64,000 bases of DNA, taken from Vespa crabro (lineage: Eukaryota > Arthropoda > Insecta > Hymenoptera > Vespidae). Shown here in pieces: positions 51,941-63,475 of this stretch (position 1 is its first letter; every line of letters starts with the position of its first letter). A model generated the notes under the pieces. The model saw only the letters and a list, made by a program, of their open reading frames with translations. It was not told the origin of the DNA and made no database searches. The position numbers were made by a program, and so were the translations under genes. The DNA is taken from contig NC_060961.1 in NCBI RefSeq assembly GCF_910589235.1, positions 4,225,001-4,289,000 on the forward strand. Direction: 5' to 3'.

Positions 51941-54710
51941 CACGTAGATGGAAAATAAATTTTGTATAACACCCATTACCAGATAACTTTTCAAAAGTGA
52001 ATTTAAAAGTTACATTGTATCATTCAAAGTGAAATCGATCTATAATTATTCGAGTAAGATCTCGAATTTCGTTTAAAATCAAATATGTTATAATCTTTCA
52101 ATCGGCCATAACGAAGGAAGAAAAATATTATTAAATAATAATGTTCCTCCAATATATATATATATAAATAAAACTTTTAATATCTTTCACCATCATTTTA
52201 CGTATATTTATTTTTTATCTTTATTTCTATTTTAATTAATTTATTTACCATCCTTTTAATTTATAAAACCATTAGCGACCACGGTAAGATATAACTTAAT
52301 TACACACATATGAAAATAAAAATGTTTCAAACATAATTACAGTTATCTAATCAAAGTTTCGTAATTACATATTCGATGTTCTCAAATAGTTACGATATTT
52401 TTTATTCCTCTTACATAATTTATATTCATATATATTCTAATATTTTTACTAATATCACACTTTTGTTTAACAAATAACATTGAATTATAGCTATTGCAAT
52501 AAAGCCGATCACATTTAAATATTAAATATTGATATGTTAATTTGACGTGGCCATTTTATTAATATGATTTGTTTTCTCCTTTAAAAAGATTGAATTTAAC
52601 TGAGTAGATGATAAATAATTTCCATTTCAAATCCCAAATATATTTATATACATTTATTCAAATTCAATGGTAGTAAAAAATTTGACTTTTAACGAAATCA
52701 GATAAGTTATACTAAAAAATGATCAATTTTACGTGAAACGATTTGAATAGGGTAAATCGACGAAATATAAGATATTGAATGGATGCAAGATACGTCGTGA
52801 CTATTCCTTCCTAAATCCAAACCGATGAATTGTACTCGTCTTTCGATACGAAATACGACAAGTAAAGTAATGCGGTAACATAAATAGAGACCATAGGAAA
52901 AATACGTAGGAAGGAGGTGGCGAAATGCCGAAGAGAGTAGTAGTTGGAAGCCGATTGCGGCGACGCGATCTGTTTGTCGATGTGTCGTGGAGAAGCCGTC
53001 CGTAGAATAGCGTTCGTCGATATATTTATGCCCGTTGGAACGTGGCTTTCCCATGCGACGAGAATTACTCGCGTATCTCACGCAGCAGCAAAGCTTTTAC
53101 CTACCCTCTCGTTCGTTGTGTCGCTCGATTGGCGAAAATATCAGATCACCGCCGATAAAAATGTCCTCCTACCTTTGGCTTCTATGTGTTAGAGAGTAAA
53201 AGAAAGCGAGAGTACGTTTGTTCTCTCGCGTAATGGAATTATCGTTCCGGGAGCAAAGCTTGCACGCGATACTTCGATTACGTCGAATGCACCCCTACAT
53301 ACTCCACCCTACGCCCTACTCCCAACGTTGATGCGTGTAATTTGAGTTTAATCACGACCGAGGATTTGCAGGAGAAACTTTTTATCCGGTTTTATCTTTA
53401 AAGAGAAAACATAGTCGATTGCACCCAAACGACGAGTCGTCCAACTCGGACAAATGGATTCATTTCTTTTTTTCCATCCTTTTCTTTTGTAAAGTATTGT
53501 AAGGAAAATTAATATTTGAAAAAAGAATTATGAGTATCATTTATACACATTTTACTAAGTATGGAATATCAGAAGATATTCATAAATAAAAATAAAAGAA
53601 AGACACATCAACAATCTTTTACATATCTTTCAATAATTATATATTTTTTCACAAAATGATATCATCATTTTTCACGACGTATGCATTTAAGCACTTACTT
53701 AGATATTCAAGATTCATTGGAAAACGGAAAACGTTTGTTCGCGTGAACGCGCTAATCCATGTACATAGACAACTTCCCTGTTGGAGTTAAGTAAAGGCGG
53801 AAGGAGAAATACTCCTGAGAGAGAGAGAGAGAGGGAGGGAGGGAAAGAGAAAGAGAGAGGGAGAAGAATGGCTCAACTCGAGCCAAGATCTTGAATGACT
53901 TGACTATTCTCAGCACCTGCGAAGGAATTCAGTTGAAGAATCTTTGGACGCGAAACGATGTCCGGACACGTGAGAATAGCAACGAGACCGGTGCGAGAAC
54001 GATTCGTGGATGCCACAGATCTTCCATTTACATACCGTTGCTATATTTATAAACGATGCCAGCACAAAGAACGTTCTTCCTCTCGTTCGTCTGACTCGAA
54101 ATATCGCTAGTTCTTAAAATCTTAAAATCATACTTTCCTCGATTTATACACATGAATTAACACCCAATGAAATCTTTAACGATGCATCATCAATGCATTA
54201 AAGAATATTATTAATAATCATAAGCTATAAATTTGATATCGATAAATAAAAAGCAAAAGAAATAACATTAAAATAAGAATTTGTAATAAAAGGAAAAAAA
54301 CTTATATTGGACTAAGAAATATTTTCAAAGTAAAACATAAATTCTATATTGTTCCTATCTATTCGTTTCTAAAAAAAAAAAAAAATTAATACGAATCTTA
54401 ATGAAATATCACGAAACATTAATCAAGTCCCGTTACATTATTACACTTCTCTTGGCAAATTAGAAAAAAAAGAAATTTTTTTTGGAAAAGTAAAACGAAA
54501 AGTAAACTTATCGTAACCATTCATAAAGAAACAAAACATGATAGTATAATTAATCGCTCTTTTTTACTTTTCTTACTGGAAAAGAAGCGAGAAGCTTTTC
54601 TCTTTCACTAGCTCTCTTGGTAACGTCAGCATCATTAAGAGGTCCGATATCAAAGCGGTCGAAGCTCGTCCGGAGCGCATTTGCCTCTTCGGTCTTTGAC
54701 CCTTGTCGTA
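51308..54710. other. No gene seen
   Basis: AT-rich from about 51,900 to 52,700, CpG-bearing at about 52,730-53,450 (a minus-strand frame of 124 codons is unrecognised), then AT-rich with a GA run at about 53,817-53,835. Confidence 0.5.
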
Positions 54711-54777
54711 GTCGTCGTCGAGCCGACGACGACGATTTATTGTGAAAAACTTGGCGCGCAATCCGAAAGCAAAACAC
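54550..54777 (-). other. Unrecognised 75-codon minus-strand frame in a GC-richer patch
   Basis: The second half (FDIGPLNDADVTKRASEREK) has a varied, protein-like composition instead of repeat bias. On the minus strand the sequence CTTCTTTTCCAGTAAGAAA could act as a splice acceptor (after CAG) or as a donor (CCA/GTAAGA). The first half overlaps the GTC hairpin (poly-S/R). No family is recognised and it may well be chance. Confidence 0.15.
54711..54733. other. Perfect 10-bp hairpin from opposed GTC/GAC units
   Basis: GTCGTCGTCG (54711-54720) is the reverse complement of CGACGACGAC (54724-54733), with a 3-nt loop AGC. It looks like a trinucleotide repeat that changes strand at its centre. Confidence 0.8.
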
Positions 54778-54889
54778 GCGTTGAGAACGGGTCAGTCAGT
54801 GTTACATATGCGAGTATAATACAAACATACATATTGTACATACATAAATACATGTATAGATGAGAGAACATATTGGTGCGCAGAGACAG

Positions 54890-54941
54890 AGAAAGAGAAA
54901 GAGAAAGAGAAAGAGAAAGAGAGAGAGAGAGAGAGAGAGAA
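54890..54941. repeat. (GAAAGA)n/(GA)n microsatellite
   Basis: Five GAAAGA-type hexamers, then about ten GA units. Confidence 0.9.
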
Positions 54942-55247
54942 GCGAGAACGAGCTTTTTGCCGTTCAGTTCGTACGCGTGCGTCTGCTCATCCCTCGAGCA
55001 AACCCCGAAGCAAACCATCCCCTACGAGGCGAAAATATTTCACATATTTTTGTTGCGAATTAATCCAGCCCGTAATACCTGCTGCCGGCTGCGTGTTCGC
55101 CGCTGAAAATTCTTTTAACAAACATCCCTCTCAGCCTCGTACCCTTTCGTTTCTCCGTGAGGCAACGCGTTGGTACCAGCCCTCGTTTGCCGTGCGACGA
55201 CCGTAAACGCGACGACCGTGCGTCTTGTCTGTATACGTATGTATACA

Positions 55248-55273
55248 CATACATACATACATACATACATACA

Positions 55274-55354
<81 letters not shown>
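55248..55354. repeat. (CATA)n then (TA)n compound microsatellite
   Basis: About 13 CATA units followed by about 27 TA units, over 100 bp in all. The YIYI/CMYV frames on both strands come from it. Confidence 0.97.
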
Positions 55355-55361
<7 letters not shown>

Positions 55362-56632
55362 TAGACGTGACCGCGGTCGTGAGTGTTCGCGAGAATGGGA
55401 AAATGCGGAGATCTAGCGAAATGGTCACTCGTAACCCCACCCTTCCCTTCCTTCCTTTCACGGCCCTACGACGACCTCCCAATGCACGCTTTGCCCCTTT
55501 TACACTCGGCAGCATCGTCCTCGGGAGCCACGTACTCACCACCCTGAAATTCCTCAAGTTTGCCTAGGGACGGAAATTAGTCGGAGCACCGTAATTGCTC
55601 GAATGTATGCGTTCGCCCGTTAACGTTATGGTACTTCTCATTACCATCCCAACGGCAGCTGACACACCGAAAGCCCTATCCTGTCTCTCTTCTTTCTCTT
55701 CCTTGTCGCCTGCTCTCTTTGTCTCTTCTCTTATCCTCGCTTTGTCTTTAACCTCATTCCTATTCGACATATTTTAATATCGAGTATAAAAATTGTCGAG
55801 ATAAAGAAAGACAACAAAAAAGTAATAGAAAAAAATAGAATGAACTATAGACATTTACGAACACTTGCCGCGTACTTCGAGAATAGAAAGAGAAGGAGGG
55901 GGAGGGAGGTACAGGGATGGTGAGCTTTAATGTCCGAGACAAATCCGGCAAATTTTGGCGTCAATTTAACGCGGTCGCGCTCGGCGAGAATCCGACGCTT
56001 TGGAGATTGGCACATCGAGCGGCTGGACAACGACGAACTGTCGGCCGATTCCATTGGGTCATCCCGTTAGTCATGATTAAGCAAATTTCATACCGAAGCT
56101 ATTAATATTATAGTGGTTGACCGCGCAATGTCCACAAAATTCCCTTGGCTAGTATACAATGCATGCACTGAACCCGACTACCGCTGCTACCCGCAAACTT
56201 CCCGAAGTTGATTAAATTGTCTCAGAGAAGACCTTTGGCTGGATCGTGTCGAGGTCGCCCCACCATTCCGCACTGATCTCGTTTCGATAAATGACCGAAT
56301 AGATACGTCTAACGCCTATCTTTTTCAGTCGATATTTTTATTTATCGAAAAAAAAACTACGAGTTCTTTTTTTTTTTTTTTTTTTTTTATTTTTTTTATT
56401 TATTTATTTTTTTTTTCATTTTATATAAATACAAAAAATTTCTATTTCAAATTCGAATACCACGGATATTGTGGTTAAATCGAAATTCTCATTAATAGAT
56501 ATCATCGAAATAATCTTATCTCTTCTAAGAGTAAGTTTTAACATGAGACAGGAATAATGTATTGTCCATTATTAGTTTCGATAGGTCACGACGATGTTAT
56601 ATTCGTCTATAAAATGCTCGAATATTCATTGC

Positions 56633-56702
<70 letters not shown>

Positions 56703-57872
56703 AGAAAGAGAAAGAGAGAAAGCGAAAGAGAGAGGGAGAGAGAGAGAGAAATTCGAATTAAATACAAATGTTTCTCGCACGCTAGGTACGTGGCACGAAA
56801 GCTAAGTCGACCTAAGCATTCGTAAACACGAAGATTAGTCGACTATCTCTCTGCTGAATCTTCGATAACGTGGCAGTAATTTTGAAACGTACCAAACGAC
56901 GAGAAAGAGAAAGAGAGAGAGAAAGAGGGAAGAAGATGAATTTACGTTAAATAGATATAGGTTATGTAGCTATACGACGTAATGATCGTACAACTACAAA
57001 ATGTGGTTGTATCGCGTGAGAAAACAAGTTAAAAGTGTGGAATAAAAATTACCTGTCGCGATACGAGATCGAGCTTACATCAAAATTCTAAACAACGCGT
57101 TACATTATCTCTCTTCGAAAAATTAAGTTCTATTCGTTAGAATGGAAAAGTTTATTAAATGTATATAAAATATATTTAATAAACAAGAAAAATCTACTCA
57201 TCCGATCACGTTTATTAACTCAATGTCCCTTTTTAATCCATATTATAATTCACTAGTAGTCCAATTTTACACATCCACGCGTATCACCGTATATATTCAA
57301 TAAGCTCGATGATATTCTATCTTGCCCATTATCTTGAAATATGAAGAAAAATACAAAAAATTTATTATTACGAATATAGATTACAATATAAAGAGCATGT
57401 ACTAATGTTGTTTTATCACATTTTTATAAATGTGATTAATATAGAATTAAATATTCGGTAAATAATATCTCAAGTCTGCTTTCGATACTTCAATCATTAT
57501 TAATGATGACGCCAATTAATCGATAATTTAAATATATATCGATATGTATATATACATAATCGACTTAATTTGTATAGAATGATCAAATGAAATGCGAAAT
57601 CCATGTAGAGTAACTTAGTAAGATTGACTTTTTTCCGAATTATTTCACGCAGACGAACGACCGATAACACCGTCTAAAGAAAACCAAAGGCAACTTCAGA
57701 TCCGATTAAACTTTGGATCTTATGGAGGCTCAAAGCTCTTAAACCTCATCTGTGGTGACGTGAACTTTGAAATTCAATATCGATAATATCGGCTATAGTT
57801 AAAGTAAAATAAATTACAACAAAAATTTCCTTTAAGGTTATTCATCAGTTCTGGTTTTATAATACTTTATGG
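55355..57872. other. No gene seen
   Basis: A CpG-rich island continues to about 56,300, with unrecognised frames on both strands. AT-rich DNA follows, with T-rich runs at about 56,367-56,416 and the GA tract at 56,636. Confidence 0.5.
56636..56699. repeat. (GA)n microsatellite
   Basis: More than 30 perfect GA units, then imperfect purine units to about 56750. Confidence 0.97.
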
Positions 57873-57917
57873 TAACAATGAATACAGGCGTAATTCTTAA
57901 ATGGTTTTGATGAACAA
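57873..57917 (+). repeat. Copy B of the dispersed diverged repeat
   Basis: Partner of the element at 42274-42318, with the same orientation and 35 of 45 matching bases. The upstream flank (ATCAGT from 57844, TTTATAATA) is also shared, with small insertions relative to copy A. Confidence 0.5.
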
Positions 57918-58441
57918 AGTCTCTTCCGTCATTTTTCTGTGAAAAACAATTGTAAATATTGCATCGCCTCTAAAATACCTGAAGAATTTTATGATACACT
58001 GACTTCTACCACATACTAAAATTAATTTTTTCTAGAATCCTCTCACTTTTGGTTATATCGCTTCATTCATTTAAATTAAATTTTCCTTTAATAGTTAAAA
58101 ATCAAATTCCTTTTCACTTTTATTCAGTTTCAAATTATCATTGTAAATTTTTTCTTTCTCCATTTTTTCTTTTTTTTTTTTTTTTTTATCGATAAAAAAA
58201 ACCAGATAACAATATCCACTAAAGATTACAAAAGTAATATATTTTAAGTATATATATATATATACACGTCTAAACAACAGATGACATTGCATTTTTCGAG
58301 TATCCATGCTAATTTGCAAATATCCCCCTGACGGAACCAAAGAAGTACTGAAAGATATGATGGATGTCTCAGTAAAAAAGAATCATTTTCAAAAGAGTAA
58401 TAAATTAACGTCCGGTAATATAATTTCAAATTTAATCGAAA

Positions 58442-58560
58442 TGTCGGTAATAGTATACTCCTATTTATCGACCAAGTAAAACTGCCGATAATGATAGCCT
58501 CCTGTTTTACCAAGTGAGAAAAAGTGGCTGTAATAGTAGATTCCTGTTTAATTTCTAATA
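58442..58560. repeat. Degenerate tandem repeat, unit about 41-42 bp, nearly three copies
   Basis: Units begin at 58442 (TGTCGGTAAT), 58483 (TGCCGATAAT) and 58525 (TGGCTGTAAT). Each continues with a tract like AGTA..TCCTRTTTA, and the first two share an ACCAAGT segment. On the minus strand the repeat lies in a 135-codon open frame with a loose period of about 14 residues around K-Q-E-[AS]. The 41-42 bp period is not an exact multiple of three, so a coding repeat is doubtful. Confidence 0.55.
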
Positions 58561-59226
58561 TCGATAAAAACGAAATTTTCGATGACTTAACAGTTATCGG
58601 TTTAGTTACCATTGGCATTTCGATGAAAAAATTGAAAATCACATTTTCCATATGGTAAAACTTTAATAATTCAAAATACTAATATTTCTAATTATTTAAT
58701 TATATTTTCTAATTATTTAAACAATATATAATATATACGGAGTATAGCAAATATTTAAATATTACATTCGCTTAAACATTACAAAGATTGTAAAGCGCGC
58801 GGAAATTAAAATATTTTTAATTTCAAATTTCAATATTTTAAAATTGTTACCTCGGGATTGTTGATCTTTTGTAATATAAATATATACCGTTTTTTAATTA
58901 ACTCTGATGATTACCGGAATTATATATCGCTTTCGCAAGCCAACGTGTGAAAATTGAAACTCTCACTTTTTAAACGCGAAAATTTATAAATTAATAATTT
59001 CAATAATTTTTCAATTAAACCTATAGCTATTAATATACACGGATTAATGTACAATAGTATATTGGTTTAAACTTTAGAATGATGGAAACGCGTGAGAAAC
59101 TTAAAATAATTGTAATATATAATTGTAATATAACGAGCTTTCGATCACATTATATAAATTCGCAGGTTATGTTTTTTCATCTTTCACAATTATATATGAA
59201 ATATGTAAAAAAAGAAATTTACTTAC

Positions 59227-59827
59227 CGATAGTTATAGTTGATCCTTCGAACGACGAACATCTTCTTCACTCAGGATCACAAAGAATGACGCACTAACAC
59301 TGATTCTATCCCGATGCTTTGGTGTTTTAACTTGTAAAATTCTTGGAAATCACTGAAAAACATGAGATCTGTTATTGGATACAGGATAACATTAAAAGTT
59401 GTTTATATGTTGTGTATGTGTGTATGTATGTGTGTGTGTGTGTGTGAAAGAGAAAGAGAGAAAGAGAGAATATACATGAAAATCAAATATAATGCAAGAT
59501 ATCGATCGATCACAATTATAAACATAAAATTATTGATCAGAATGTAGTTTAAAAATGAGAGAAGTATCGACGTTATGAAAATAAAGCTTGAAAATATAAT
59601 AAAAAGTACGACGCAATAGTTCCATGGAAAATCTACGAAGCCGATTTTATTTTCCCAAATATCTTTTAAACGCAATAATGGTACGACTTATGAACGCGGC
59701 TTCATAAGAATCGCATGTTTAACTATCGATTGATATATAAAAAGAAGATCTACGTTAGATAAAAATCTAGTAATTACCTGTAATTAACGAGGACGATATG
59801 GAACCGTGTCTAAACGGTACTAACTGA
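59227..59827 (-). other. Candidate first two exons of a minus-strand transcript
   Basis: After the initiator-like TCAGT, the minus strand has a donor (CAG/GTAATT, exon ending at 59778). It then has an acceptor (GTTTTTCAG, exon starting at 59352) and a strong donor (ATCG/GTAAGTAA, exon ending at 59227). The 126-bp middle exon contains one ATG near its end (MFVVRRINYNY, then a split codon). A possible next acceptor (branch-like TACTGAG then ATCTTTCAG) lies near 58345; it would join in frame to TSLVPSGGYLQIS. No family is recognised and the downstream frame soon runs into a TA repeat, so this may be a non-coding RNA or chance signals. Confidence 0.25.
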
Positions 59828-59900
59828 CACAGTAATGGCGTCGTTTACATCGTGAAAATGGTTAAACGATTCGCGCGACGCATGCGCATTACGTCACGTT
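59828..59900 (-). promoter_or_regulatory. CpG-rich promoter-like patch with NRF-1-like and CRE-like motifs
   Basis: In a strongly AT-rich neighbourhood this patch carries CATGCGCA at 59881-59888 (the core of the NRF-1 site) and TTACGTCA at 59889-59896 (a CREB/ATF-type site), next to a GCGCGACG run. On the minus strand an initiator-like TCAGT follows at 59827-59823. The clustering suggests a TATA-less promoter that fires leftwards. Its assignment to a transcript is inference. Confidence 0.35.
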
Positions 59901-61299
59901 AAATAAATTACGCGCTAATAAATATATTAAATTTTTATTAACATTTTATTGTAAAACTAAAATAAAATCTAACATTTAATCGCAAAAAAAATATCATTGA
60001 AAATGTTTATCAATCGTTTTAATTGCGATAATAGACAATTATTATCTTTTAAGACATCTAATGTAAATTCCCGCCAAATGTAGTTACATAATTTTTTTCT
60101 TTCTTTTACTTCGAAAGTCAAATCTGTTAATAAATGAATACTGAAAGACATGAGCCAGTATTAATTGTTATATATTAAAATTTCATCATAAATCATGTAA
60201 TGCGTGTACTATTAATGCTTTTTCAAAATCTTTTCTCTCTAATTCTAACCAAACGTTAAAGTATTTACATTTTATATTTCTAATAATACTTCGATAGATA
60301 AATAGATTAATTATAGTAGAATTCTAAAAATAATTTTCTTAAAGAAACCCATTGAAAACTTATACCTCTTTATTATTCTTATATATTTTTATTTATTCTC
60401 ATTTATTCTCATTTATTTGCAATTATTCTCATTTATTCTTATTTACATTATTCAGGTTAAATATTATATTTTCTAATTTTTTTTTCTTTTTTTTTTTTAT
60501 GTTCGCCATCATATTCGCTATCAAATATTTCAGAATTTAAAATATACATTAGCGATTTTCTTTCTATTATTACTTCTTCTATTGTTACTATTTTATTATT
60601 ATTTTTATCTTTTATATGTTAAATACGCTATAACTATTTGTAAAAGTAATAAGTAGAAAAAAAAAATAATTATAATGTTTGTACGATTAACGAATACTTT
60701 TCAGTTAGAAAAAGATATAATATGGCATATGATTTTTTTCTTACTTTTGTCAAATGTAATACTACTTTTTATTACATACCAAAATTTTGTGTCTTGACTA
60801 ATCAAATTATTAGATTACACGCGGGAAAGATACAACCTAACAAGCTTATACTTGGATATAACAGACACATGTAGTAATAGTATTTTCCTATAACGCTTAT
60901 AGTTCATATTTTGTCCGTACCTGTCGCTGCAGTCGCATACGTTAAGAGCAAAAGATGATGAACTACTTTATATATATTATGGAATATTAGGATTATAATA
61001 TATTATGATTTATCTTGCAAAAATATTCTATATGTTAATCATTTTATTAAGAAAATAAATATCCATTAATTATTGTTACAAGCTTATGAGATTGAAAAGA
61101 GAATCATATTTGTCATATATGATGGTTCGCAATTGCCAAATTTTAAATCGATAGGTCGATGTTTACAAATGTACAATGTTTGTTATTTTTTATTATTTCG
61201 TCTATGCACACATAAAAAAAAACAATATGTACAACGTTAAAAGTTACGAATAATTTTGATGTCTACTTATGTTTATTTATTTTTCTGTTTTTCTTATTA
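59901..61299. other. AT-rich spacer upstream of TIM50
   Basis: Apart from the TTATTCTCAT-type minisatellite and a T-rich run near 60,476-60,500, I see nothing; frames are short and hydrophobic from AT bias. Confidence 0.55.
60388..60452. repeat. Short TTATTCTCAT-type minisatellite
   Basis: About six loose copies of a 10-bp unit related to TTATTCTCAT follow each other, with one degenerate copy (ATTTGCAATT) in the middle. It lies in AT-rich DNA between the putative minus-strand promoter and TIM50. Confidence 0.6.
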
Positions 61300-61416
61300 A
61301 TAAACAAATACGGTAAGTCAGTTGTCTACCGTATCGGTCGCATGTGTTATAACACGGAGTGTGAGTATGAGATTTTTGCGTACATCAGCCGGAAAGCTCC
61401 ATGACTCGTTTGAATA
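61300..61416 (+). promoter_or_regulatory. Putative TIM50 core promoter and 5' leader
   Basis: An arthropod-type initiator TCAGT lies at 61318-61322, about 95 bp before the TIM50 start, in a short CpG-bearing patch (CCGTATCGGTCGCATG) inside otherwise AT-rich DNA. I see no TATA box at the usual distance upstream, which would fit a housekeeping promoter. Initiator pentamers occur often by chance, so the transcription start is a guess. Confidence 0.35.
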
Positions 61417-61454
61417 ATGGCATTTGCTGTAAAAAGTTTACGGAGTTTAAGTAA
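61401..61454 (+). other. Upstream ORF overlapping the TIM50 start
   Basis: An ATG at 61401 opens a 17-codon frame ending in TAA at 61452-61454. It is out of frame with TIM50 and overlaps the first 38 nt of its coding sequence. The context is weak (C at -3, A at +4) compared with the TIM50 ATG at 61417. If the leader starts near 61320, this uORF would lie in the mRNA and could reduce initiation at TIM50 or be skipped by leaky scanning. Confidence 0.4.
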
Positions 61455-63364
61455 AGTATACAATGGAAATTGTCGTACAGCCTACTCGATATTCCGACAA
61501 TCCGTCGCAAGAACCTCCCTCGTTCAAAATGTCCAAAAATATTGTTACACCACGGAAGGTAAACCCGATCGTTAATACATAACCTTCTTTCTCACACGTT
61601 CTCTAAATACTACATGCTTGTTTATAATGACGACACGATGTAATTATCAATGCATTTTATATTTATTAGAATATGATTTGATTGTAAAAAATATGCAACG
61701 ATACCTTACGTTTACTTACGTAACAGGATATATGTCGTTGTAATTTATTATAATAAAATTTTAATCCGTTCATTTGCAGCTCCAAATCGTCCGAAAATAA
61801 CACAGAGTTTAACGAATATACAATCGTTAGAAAAATCAGCACAATCGTTAGCACAAGAATTGTTAGAGAAGAAAAGGCTAGAAGAAGAACAACAAGAGGA
61901 GGAAGAACAGAAAAAGCATCATGAACGAACAAAAAGGTTAACAAAATATAGTTTGATTGCTTTTGGTACAATGACGAGTTTAGGTTTGTGCTATATAATC
62001 TATGAACTTGGGAAACCGACCTACGATGAACATGGAAATATAATAGAAGATGAATTTTATCATTTACCATATTATGAAAAGATTTATAAAAGACTTAGAA
62101 GAGAATTAAACTATTATAAAAAGGTTTGAATCTTTTTTAGGATACGACATAACACTAAAATATTTATTACTCCTCACTTTAATATTACTTGTCAATTTTT
62201 TTTACAGTTTATACAAGAACCTAGTAGGGCAAAATTGCTTCCCGATCCATTTAAATATCCTTATATTCAACCTCCGTATACATTGGTACTGGAAGTTAAA
62301 GATCTTCTTCTATGTCCAGATTGGACTGTAAGTCTTTAATTAAAAGACATTTAAAATACTATAATAGGAAATATAGAAAATATTACTTTATTTTTAATCT
62401 TATAGTTAACTTATTTATAATTTGTAGTATGAAACAGGTTGGAGATTTAAAAAGAGGCCATATGTAGATGAATTCTTAGAAGCTGTTGCACCTCCACAAT
62501 TTGAAGTTGTAATCTATACAGCTGAACCAGCAGCGGTAACATATTGTTAGATTTATTTGTAAACTTAATTAATTAATATTTGTTTGTATAAATTTTACTT
62601 AACAAAATTTCAGGTTTTATTTCCTATTTTGGATTCCTTGGATCCTAATGGTTATATAATGTATAGGTTGTTCAGAGATGCAACACGTTTTACAGATGGC
62701 CATCATGTTAAAGATTTGGCTGCACTTAATCGTGATCTCAGTAAAGTAATTTTACCATTATTATTTTTTGTTTAATTTTACTTAATTTTTATATATCTTG
62801 TTAACTCTTAATATTATATATTAGGTTATTGTAGTTGATTGGAATAATGAAAGTATTAAATATTATCCTGAAAATACGTTAAAACTTGAGAGATGGACAG
62901 GTGATGATAATGACAAAACTTTATATCACCTAGCAGCATTCCTTAAAAGTAAGATAATTATGTTCATTTTTAAAGCACTAAAGATTATTTAAAAGTACTG
63001 AAAAATTTAAATTAATGATTATTATTAATATTATTAATGATTAAGATATTAATTATTATTTTGTCTTATTTAGCTATATCATTAACAAACGTAGAAGATG
63101 TCCGGGAAGTTCTGAATTATTATAGACAATTTGATGATCCATTAAAAGCATTTAGAGATAATCAACGTAAATTACTGGTAAATTTAATATAAGAAACGAA
63201 TAATAGATCATAGTAATTACAGATTTATTTTCTCTTTTACTTTAATTTTTTACTTTTATATTAAAATACTTTAGGAACAATTGGAAGAAGAAAATAAGAC
63301 ACAAAAAGAAAATAGTAAACATCTTACCTCAAGATGGACTCCTTCTTTTCTACGAAATCGCTAG
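61417..63364 (+). CDS. Tim50: TIM50, mitochondrial inner-membrane translocase subunit (complete, 8 coding exons)
   Basis: Coding exons are 61417-61558, 61780-62123, 62208-62327, 62428-62535, 62614-62745, 62825-62948, 63074-63177 and 63275-63364 (TAG stop). They sum to 1164 nt, 387 residues. All introns are GT-AG and the frame holds across every junction. Residues 1 to about 45 are R/K/S-rich with almost no acid, a mitochondrial presequence. Residues about 74-100 are E/K/Q-rich and probably helical. Residues 104-122 form one hydrophobic membrane segment. Residues about 185-325 are the FCP1/NIF-like domain, with TGWRFKKRP (205-213), LDPNGYIMYRLFRDATRF and DGHHVKDL in exon 5, VIVVDW (283-288) and EDVREVLNYYRQFDDP in exon 7; these match metazoan TIM50. 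The family exposes this domain to the intermembrane space, where it receives presequences from TOM and passes them to TIM23. The phosphatase motif DxDx(T/V) is degenerate here (E191, K193). The start has a strong context (A at -3, G at +4). The second intron has a weak donor (GTTTGA). Identity is very likely; exact exon ends are inferred. Confidence 0.96.
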
Positions 63365-63475
63365 TCATTTTAAATTGTGTTCTAATATAAGATACTTTCG
63401 AAAAAACTAAATACGAGATTACATTCAATATACCATTTCGTTCAAACTGATCTTACCAATAGTAAATGTACAATT

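Noticed and set aside
55060..55567. Long frames with YIYIYI and MYVCMYVC
   Set aside because: Both strands are open across the CATA/TA repeat, as expected of a repeat artefact.
58095..58340. 81-codon minus-strand frame as a confirmed coding exon
   Set aside because: Its start could splice in frame to a candidate upstream exon, but most of it is TA- and poly(A)-derived (YIYIY, KKKKK), so I keep it only as part of a hypothesis.
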